DNA from: Akebia trifoliata
Lineage: Eukaryota; Streptophyta; Magnoliopsida; Ranunculales; Lardizabalaceae
Direction: 5' to 3'
Assembly: GCA_017979445.1 (NCBI GenBank)
Contig: JADQWC010000337.1
Coordinates: 1-64,000 of the forward strand
Length of the DNA: 64,000 bases
Shown here piece after piece: positions 56,546-64,000 of this stretch (the first letter of the stretch is position 1; each line of letters begins with the position of its first letter). A program made the translations under genes and the position numbers. Under the pieces are notes generated by a model. It searched no databases. It was not told the origin of the DNA and saw nothing but the letters and a program-made list of their open reading frames with translations.

Positions 56546-56922
56546 CCCGTTCGCCACCCTTAGTTTTACCACACACTTTAACAAACGCGTTTTGTCTTAC
56601 ATGGGTTAGAAGTTTCGGAATGAGCTGATTTTTGGTGAGGATGATCTCTATGGTGAGGAGATCATCCTCACCAAAAATCAGCTCATTCCAAAACTTCTAA
56701 CCTCATCAAAATTGATTTACAAAAAATGGACGGTCCACGATTTTTCAACGTGTAAACATGGGGCTAAACATTTCGGAATGGGCTGATTTTTGGGGAGGAT
56801 AATCTTCTAATCATAGAGATCATCCTCACCAAAAATCAGCCCATTCCAAAACTTCTAACCCATGTAGGACAAAAAACGTTTGTTAAAGTGTGTGGTAAAA
56901 CTTAGGGTGCTGAACATTTCCC
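56532..56922. mobile_element. TA-flanked hairpin MITE 30
   Basis: Intact ACTTTAACAAACG member. Its left 90 bp are the source of, or identical to, the left part of MITE 29. Confidence 0.9.
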
Positions 56923-56935
56923 ATATATATATATA

Positions 56936-57316
56936 GGGTCCCGTTCAGCACCCTAAGCTTTACCACACACTTTAACAAACGTGTTTTGTCCTACATGGGT
57001 TAGAAGTTTTGGAATGGGCTGATTTTTGGTGAGGGCGATCTTTATGGTGAGGAGATCATCCTCACCAAAAATCAGCTCATTCCAAAACTTCTAACCCCAT
57101 CAAAAATGGTATACAAAAAATTGACGGTCCACGATTTTTCAACTTGTAAACATGGGGCTAAACATTTCGGAATGGGCTGATTTTTGGGGAGGATGATCTT
57201 CTAATCATAGAGATCATCATCATCAAAAATCAGCCCATTCAAAAACCTCTAACCCATGTAGGACAAAAAATGTTTGCTAAAGTGTGTGGTAAAACTTTGG
57301 GTGCTGAACATTTCCC
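56936..57316. mobile_element. TA-flanked hairpin MITE 31
   Basis: CACCCTAAGCTTTACC member. The right half is nearly identical to MITE 30 (GGGGAGGATGATCTTCTAATC, ATGGGGCTAAACATTTCGG). Confidence 0.9.
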
Positions 57317-57328
57317 ATATATATATAT

Positions 57329-57705
57329 GGGTAGCGTTCAATGGCAAACTTTTTAGCAAACTTTTTGGCAAAACATTTTTCAAAACATGGGTTAGAGATT
57401 TTGGAATGGGCTGATTTTTGGTGAGGATGATCTCTACAGTGAGGAGATCATCCTCACCAAAAATCAGCCCATTCCAAAACTTCTAACCCATGTTTCAAGC
57501 TGAAATATCGTGGACCGTCCATTTTTTGTAAACTATTTTTGATGGGGTTAGAAGTTTTGGAATGGGCTGATTTTTGGTGATGATGATCTCCTCACAATAG
57601 AGATCATCCTCACCAAAAATCAGCCCATTCCAAAACCTCTAACCCATGTTTTGAAAAATGTTTTGCCAAAAAGTTTGCTAAAAAGTTGGCCCTTGAACGC
57701 CCCCC
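57329..57705. mobile_element. TA-flanked hairpin MITE 32
   Basis: GGGTAGCGTTCAATGGCAAA and TTGAACGCCCCCC ends, the AACTTTTTAGC subfamily. Very close to MITE 3 at 2430. Confidence 0.9.
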
Positions 57706-57721
57706 TATATATATATATATA

Positions 57722-58102
57722 GGGAAATGTTTAGCACCCTAAGTTTTACCACACATTTTAACAAACGTTTTTTGTCCTACATGGGTTAGAAGTTTTGGAA
57801 TGAGCTGATTTTTGGTGAGGATGATCTCTATGATTAGAAGATCATCCTCCCCAAAAATCAGCCCATTCCGAAATGTTTAGCCCCATGTTTACACGTTGAA
57901 AAATCGTGGACCGTCCATTTTTTGTAAATCAATTTTGATGGGGTTAGAAGTTTTGGAATGAGCTGATTTTTGGTGAGGATGATCTCCTCACCATAGAGAT
58001 CATCCTCACCAAAAATCAGCTCATTCCGAAACTTCTAACCCATGTAAGACAAAACGCGTTTGTTAAAGTGTGTGGTAAAACTAAGGGTGGCGAACGGGAC
58101 CC
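57722..58102. mobile_element. TA-flanked hairpin MITE 33
   Basis: CACCCTAAGTTTTACC member. Palindrome 1 loop reads CTATGATTAGAAG, shared only with MITEs 34 and 35. Confidence 0.9.
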
Positions 58103-58119
58103 ATATATATATATGGGAA

Positions 58120-58482
58120 GGGAAATGTTCAGCACCCTAAGTTTTACCACACACTTTAACAAACGTTTTTTGTCTTACATGGGTTAGAAGTTTTGGAATG
58201 AGCTGATTTTTGGTGAGGATGATCTCTATGATTAGAAGATCATCCTCCCCAAAAATCAGCCCATTCCGAAATGTTTAGCCCCATGTTTACACGTTGAAAA
58301 ATCGTGGACCGTCCATTTTTTGTAAATCAATTTTGATGGGGTTAGAAGTTTTGGAATGAGCTGATTTTTGGTGAGGATGATCTCCTCACCAAAAATCAGC
58401 TCATTCCGAAACTTCTAACCCATGTAAGACAAAATGCGTTTGTTAAAGTGTGTGGTAAAACTAAGGGTGGCGAACGGGACCC
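58120..58482. mobile_element. TA-flanked hairpin MITE 34
   Basis: Near copy of MITE 33 that lacks 18 bp (ATAGAGATCATCCTCACC) of the second loop. The left flank has an extra GGGAA before the terminus. Confidence 0.9.
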
Positions 58483-58486
58483 ATAT

Positions 58487-58866
58487 GGGAAATGTTCAGC
58501 ACCCTAAGTTTTACCACACACTTTAACAAATGTTTTTTGTCCTACATGGGTTAGAAGTTTTGGAATGGGCTGATTTTTGGTGAGGATGATCTCTATGATT
58601 AGAAGATCATCCTCCCCAAAAATCAGCCCATTCCGAAATGTTTAGCCCCATGTTTACACGTTGAAAAATTGTGGACCGTCCATTTTTTGTAAATCATTTT
58701 TGATGGGGTTAGAAGTTTTGGAATGAGCTGATTTTTGTGAGGATGATCTCCTCACCATAGAGATCATCCTCACCAAAAATCAGCCCATTCCAAAACTTCT
58801 AACCCATGTAAGACAAAACACGTTTGTTAAAGTGTGTGGTAAAGTTTAGGGTGCTGAACGGGACCC
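58487..58866. mobile_element. TA-flanked hairpin MITE 35
   Basis: Third near copy of the same type. Only ATAT separates it from MITE 34, so the TA tract is minimal. Confidence 0.9.
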
Positions 58867-58896
58867 TATATATTTATATATATATATATATATATA

Positions 58897-59093
58897 GGGA
58901 AATGTTCAGCAACAAACATTTTGGCAAAACATTTTTCAAAACATGGGTTAGAGGTTTTGGAATGGGCTGATTTTTGGTGTGGATGATCTCTACGGTGAGG
59001 AGATCATCATCACCAAAAATCAGCCCATTCCAAAATCTCTAACCCATGTTTTGAAAAATGTTTTGCCAAAAAGTTTGTTGCTGAACGGGACCC
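58897..59093. mobile_element. Half-length TA-flanked hairpin MITE 36
   Basis: CAGCAACAAAC member of 197 bp with one palindrome and both termini (GGGAAATGTTC left, GAACGGGACCC right). Confidence 0.9.
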
Positions 59094-59105
59094 ATATATA
59101 AATAT

Positions 59106-59470
59106 GGGAGTGGTCCAATAGCCCTAAAGTTTGCCAAACATTTTTTTTAAACATGAGTTAGAAGTTTTGGAATGAGCTGATTTTTTTGTGAGGATGATCT
59201 CTATGATGAGGAGATCATCCTCACAAAAAATCAGCCTATTCCAAAACTTTTAACCCCATCAAAAGTGATTTACAAAAATTGGACGGTCCACGATTCTTCA
59301 ATTTGTAAACTAGGGTAAGAAATTTCAAAATGAGTTGATTTTTGGAGAAGATGATCTCTTCACCATAGAGATCATTCTAAAAAAAATCAACTCATTCCAA
59401 AACTTCTAACCCATGTTTTGAAAAATGTTTTTGCACAATGTTTGGCAAACTTTAGGGTTATTGAACCGCT

Positions 59471-59473
<3 letters not shown>
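59106..59473. mobile_element. TA-flanked hairpin MITE 37
   Basis: GGGAGTGGTCCAATAGCCC and TTGAACCGCTCCC ends, the AGTTTGCC subfamily of MITEs 4 and 5. The last element of the run, followed by about 27 bp of TA. Confidence 0.85.
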
Positions 59474-59506
<33 letters not shown>

Positions 59507-62500
59507 GAATGGATATTTTTGTAATTTTGAAAATTAACCAATGTGTGAGTTGCAATTTTCATTGTTTTGACATAAATCACCTTGATCATATTAAATTTAA
59601 GGAAAATGTATATTGGGCTGAGTTCGTTGGACATTGCATTTAACACTTTGCAACACTTTGCTAAAGTGGCAATGCATAGAGAATAGTTCATTTTGTTTAA
59701 CTTTTTAACTTGTATCCCGAGGAAAGAAGTGTATGGTTATCTATGCACTACAATGCCAGTCTAGTGTTGAACACAATATCCAATGAAGTCGGTGTAAAAT
59801 GACTCTAAGTTTAAATGTATAGCGAGACACTTATGAGATTCCAAATTTTGGTGTTGAACCACTTCTACTATGCTTTCTCTCATTATAATAGTAAATATAT
59901 GTATTAGCCATGACCTAAGGACAATTATTGGTTGAGTCATACCGGAATGCCTGCACAGGACACTACATTAGATATCGTATTTACATGGAGGTGTGAAAAG
60001 ATTCTCACTCGTATCTTGAGGAAAAACATCTTTGGTTTTGTGCACACCTTCATAAGACAGGTTAATTTTGCTTCTTAATTGCTTATTGGGCATCTTCCGA
60101 CGCATAATCCTATTTTTGGGCCGGTGTGACAGGAACCTAGTAATAAAAATCTTTACTTTCTTAATCTTCTTGACCCATCAAAATTTGTATCAATCCCTTC
60201 ACCTTATATAATGTTTATTTCATAATGCCCCCTCACTTTTATTTCTTAATGCTCGATCATCCTATAAAACGTGCAAACTCAAATTAAATCATCTATGTTG
60301 ATAATTTAGATAGTTGGGATGAATCGTATGTGAAAAAAAGGCACCTATTTTAAAAAATATATATTTTTATAATCACTGAAATTTTTCCTAATTTATCTGA
60401 ATCAACTGAATTGAGCTCTTGCTGAATAATAACCGAATCCAAATTTGTTACGATGCTCAGAACCATAGATACTTCTAATTTGTATCCCGAAAAAGACATA
60501 TATGGTTCCATGCACACATCCACGTCACCAGAGTGTGAAACACAGTATCTTGGACAGTCACTTCAACATTTTTCTTTTGGTGGGCAATGCTGTACGTCTT
60601 CCATTTTTCAATGAAGCGAGGGGAAAAAAGTGAGTGAGTGAGAGAGAGAGAGAGAGAGTTTGTTGTTGTTAACTCATGTTCCTTGGTGGTGAATTAAACC
60701 ATATGGGTTTTCAGTATTTTAATGAGATGGGTTTTCTCATAAGGAAATAAATCAATTACGTATGGAATGTTGTTGAGAGTTTCTAAATTTTGGGAAAGCT
60801 CTAATATAAAAGAATTATAATTCTTTAATGGACTGATTTCTAATCTTGGAGAGGATCTACGCCTTCTACTCTTATCTATAAAAGACTGGACCAATTTCCC
60901 TATATGTTGTGTGATTTTCATTAAAAGAAAATCAAGAACTTAAAAAAACCTGCATGATTTTACATGAACAGACAATGGAAAAGTAAAGGGTAATTGAAAA
61001 TCGCAATTCCATCAAGAAAGTCACACAATCCAATAAAGAAAGATCAAGCTGGATAATGTGAGTCTAGAGATCAAAGATTATTAACAAAAGGATATTAAAT
61101 TAAAGAAGTATGGATATCAATGACAATCACACACTTACAGGTAACCATAATGTTGATATTATTCTTAAATATTGGCTATTAATCTGTGTTGATGCTAAAA
61201 TATTCGATATAGAGTATGAATTGTCATTCCGCATCTTGATCTATATGCAAATCTACTTATGTAGGTATGTGAATATTAATACTTGTAGTTGGTATCAAAG
61301 CGTATGCTTATTTGATTAAAGTATAGTTGTTTCAAAAAAACAATTGTTTGAAAAACCCCAAATCTATTTTCATCATAAATTTTTTATCCACGATTTTGGG
61401 AGCCTAATTAGATTTCTTAAAATTTTACTTCGATCAAAAGCTCAACCAATTTCAGGATCTCTAGGCCGTACTACTAGTCGACCCAACCGATCGCCATTTT
61501 AGTAACAATCCGATTAAAGAAATTGGTATTGGGGAAAATCGGAATAATATTTGAAAAATCAAATTTTATTTTATTTTCCAGATTTTTAAAACTATTGTTT
61601 TGGGGCAAAGACCCTATTTAGTTTGTGTGATTTCAATTATTAGAGATAATTAAAATTATTACTGATTTGACAAATAAATATTTATTTTCCTGCTTTGAGA
61701 AATTCGGTCATGCGCAAGTATGCATAAATTATTGAAAATTTTATTTGAAATTTATTTGATGCTTGATCTTAAGGTATATTGTCGATTTTTATTTATTGAT
61801 GTGCTTAACCAAATTGATTTTACCGATATGGTCAATTGGATGATTCTGAAATTGACGACAATTTGGAATTCAAGATTTTTTATTCATGAAACACATGTAC
61901 TGTTTTATTGTGACCATTGTTATTGTTAGATTCACATATTATGAAATTTGTGATTTATTGGTTTATGGCATCCTATGGATAATATACCCTATCGAACTAT
62001 AAATAATGATTATCATTATCTCTTGATACCCACAAACTAAAAGTTCGTCCTCAATTAAAGCAAATGAAAAGTTTTTTGGACAATAATTATTATTATAAAA
62101 AGTGCCCAAAATTTTAGAAATTTGAAAATTAATGATGATGTTTATTTCTAAGATTATTAATAATAATTGAATGTTATTGGTTATTTGGGCATGTACAAAT
62201 TTTGTTAATTTTGTAGCAATCAAAATAGCTTAGGTTAATATGATTTATACTATGAAAAATTAATTTTAGAAAATTGTCACGCAAAGGGACATTAAAGAAC
62301 AATAACATTCAAAATGGCAGTCGTGATTAAGAGATTGGAGTTTGCTCAAAGGAGAACCACTTTCAATTAATTATGGACTAAAGTAGGGTAATTAATATAT
62401 TCAATTTAATAGAATTAAAAATAGATGCCTAAAGGCGTCAAATTTAACTGAATAAATTGAGTTTAATTAACTAGTCTTACAAACGTAGTAAAGTTTTACC

Positions 62501-62687
62501 ATCTATGAGTAATTAATAAATGTACCAAAGTTTTACCCCAAGGAGAAATTGAGGTGATATTAATAATTTATCACTATAGATCTTAAAATCTATATTAAAT
62601 TATAACTCAAAGAAGTAATATGAGCATTATATTCTTATTACAACATTGTTCCCTAGGTCACATCACACTCAGGCATCCCACATACCT
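59474..62687. other. Intergenic, no gene seen
   Basis: It contains three copies of a GTATCCCGAGGAAA...TATGGTT...TGCAC motif (about 59710, 60010, 60482), a (GA)n tract at 60634-60657 and AT-rich DNA. Open frames at 60694-60921, 61110-61319, 61720-61929 and 61963-62223 have no recognisable domain. Confidence 0.4.
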
Positions 62688-63830
62688 ATGTTAGATGGGA
62701 CCAACTTTTCTTAATGGCACAAGCAAATTCAATTCACTTTGGCTGACATGGATCCTGACATAGCTTTTTTAGTTGAAAAATCAGTGGATATTACGGAGAA
62801 TAACACAGAGGAATAAGAGAATGTCATTCACATGGGGAGTGAATGAATAAGTTAAGGTTGATATTGACGAGGATGACTATTGCGAACAACATCAGAACAT
62901 CGTTACCTAAGGCTGATTTGGCATTGGAATATCTGAAGACCGTGGATGATCATTTAAAATCCACGGATAAGTCATTGGATAACATATTAATGACAAAACT
63001 GAAAAGAATGAAATACGATGGGTACAAAGGAGTTCAACAACACATTATGAACATGGTTAGCAAGGTAGATAAGTTGCAAGCATTAAGGATGAGTGTCAAT
63101 GAGTCCTTTCTCGTGCAGTTTATTCACAACTCGTTTTCCTCCTAATTTTGTCCATTCAAGATCCATTACAACACTAATAAGGACAAGTGGAGCATGAATG
63201 ATTTGACCAATATGTGTTATCATGAGGAGCTAAGGTTGAGACATGAAGATGGCTACCTGGCATTAGTTGTTACTCAAGAGGAAGGAAAAGAAGAAAGAAT
63301 AGAAAATGGAAAAATGTTTCCACCAAAGAAACTAAATGGTTTAAGTTCAGTAATCAGGCACATGGAAAGGATTTGAATGATGTCAAATATTACTTTTGTA
63401 ACAAAAAAAAAATACGTTTGAAGAAAGACTACTTCAAACGTAAGGGTTGGTTCAAAAAGAAAGGTAATGAACTTTTCTTAATATATTTCAAATCTAATTT
63501 GACCGAAGTACCTTCTAATATTTGGTAGATTAGTTCTGGAGTCGCAACTCACATTACAAGTTCAATGTAGAGATTCCTGTCAAGTAGGAAGCCAATAAGA
63601 AATGAAAGGACCATCTATATGGAAAATCGACTTAGAGTGGAAGTGGTAATAGCTGGGATATACAACTTAATATTGGAGACCGATCATCTAATGGATCTTC
63701 CCAACACATTTTATGTCTCTTTTATTTTTAAGAATTTAATTTCATTGTCTAGGTTAGATAGTATTAGTTATTTGACTTCTTTTGGACCTGGATTTTAATT
63801 TTATATAAATATTTTATTTTAGTTGGTTAT
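62688..63830 (+). pseudogene. Decayed Ty1/copia gag-pol start
   Basis: Successive frames read a gag start (MLDGTNFS, then FTLADMDPDIAFLVE), the capsid region at 62843-63145 (MTIANNIRTSLPKADLALEY, LTRMTIANNIR) and 63194-63376 (MNDLTNMCYHEELRLR). A broken zinc knuckle follows, then the protease/GAG-pre-integrase motif NIWWISSGVATHITSS and ISLSRLDSISYL. Order and motifs match the UBN2-type gag and start of pol in plant copia elements. Several stops and frameshifts are present. No LTR is visible before the window ends. Confidence 0.75.
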
Positions 63831-64000
63831 GAAAGTTTGTGTGATGATTTTACAAAATGAATTTGAATCTTGGTTTTTTTCAATCTTTTGTTGCACTGCA
63901 TTTGAAAAAAAAAAAAGAAGATATTGTCAAAATAAGGAAGAAAAATAAATGTCACACAAGGGGCATTCGGGTTTTGAGTCTCAAACTACCATTTTTACTA
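63831..64000. other. Window end, no feature
   Basis: AT-rich with an A-run at 63905-63917. It probably continues the decayed copia element, but no motif is readable. Confidence 0.3.

Noticed and set aside
1..64000. tRNA, rRNA, organelle-derived inserts and bacterial-type operons
   Set aside because: I looked for these by eye and saw none. The tRNA-like words found belong to SINE promoters or primer-binding sites.

Overview
The window is nuclear DNA from a flowering plant. The evidence is spliced genes with GT-AG introns, a PLANT CADMIUM RESISTANCE-type PLAC8 gene, plant LTR-retrotransposon lineages (Athila-like, chromovirus-like and Tat-like Ty3/gypsy, plus Ty1/copia), a FAR1/MULE transposase and a dense set of AT-rich MITEs. 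The species cannot be told from the sequence. I find one intact protein-coding gene, one amino-acid-permease pseudogene fragment, and otherwise transposable elements of several ages nested in each other.

Layout. 1-12 kb: a Ty3/gypsy gag scrap, then two direct copies of a large repeat block (284-5455 and 7938-11702). Each copy carries an hAT-like element with an internal minisatellite, and three TA-flanked MITEs sit in the first copy only. A Tat-like LTR end, primer-binding site and gag start lie between the copies. 12-18 kb: low-gene DNA with a possible copia-type LTR, a broken amino-acid permease exon, a roughly 70-bp tandem repeat and a foldback element. 18-21.5 kb: a truncated chromovirus-type LTR split by three MITEs. 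21.9 kb: a tRNA-derived SINE with an 11-bp target duplication. 24.8-27.4 kb (minus): a complete four-exon PCR-like gene whose second intron holds a TA-flanked MITE and other foldback repeats. 28.5-33.3 kb: a run of 14 TA-bounded MITEs laid end to end. 33.3-34.5 kb: a 1.2-kb non-autonomous element with long TIRs.

34,567-53,956: the main discovery. I read this as one Mutator-like DNA transposon with TIRs of about 650 bp and a FAR1-like transposase gene on the minus strand. A chromovirus-type LTR retrotransposon (LTR from 35,211, tRNA-Met primer-binding site, decayed gag) broke its left part. A 9.33-kb Athila-like LTR retrotransposon (41,572-50,902, target duplication GTATC) broke its transposase gene. 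Without the insertions the transposon core is about 4.5 kb. The catalytic DDE residues and CxxH motif are readable, but stops, frameshifts and a lost SWIM histidine make this copy dead. 54-59.5 kb: a second run of 15 MITEs. 59.5-62.7 kb: no gene seen. 62.7-63.8 kb: decayed copia gag-pol.

How it fits together. The roughly 37 short TA-bounded elements share one internal design: two copies of a palindrome of about 95 bp around a spacer containing GGACCGTCCA. They differ mainly in their terminal 30-45 bp. One MITE end type matches the ends of the FAR1-like MULE, and another matches the 1.2-kb long-TIR element. Two natural empty sites in the window (copy B of the block, and the second chromovirus LTR) show that the MITEs went into short pre-existing (TA)n tracts. 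I infer a MULE/MITE system that targets TA microsatellites, in which each insertion leaves TA tracts that can receive the next.
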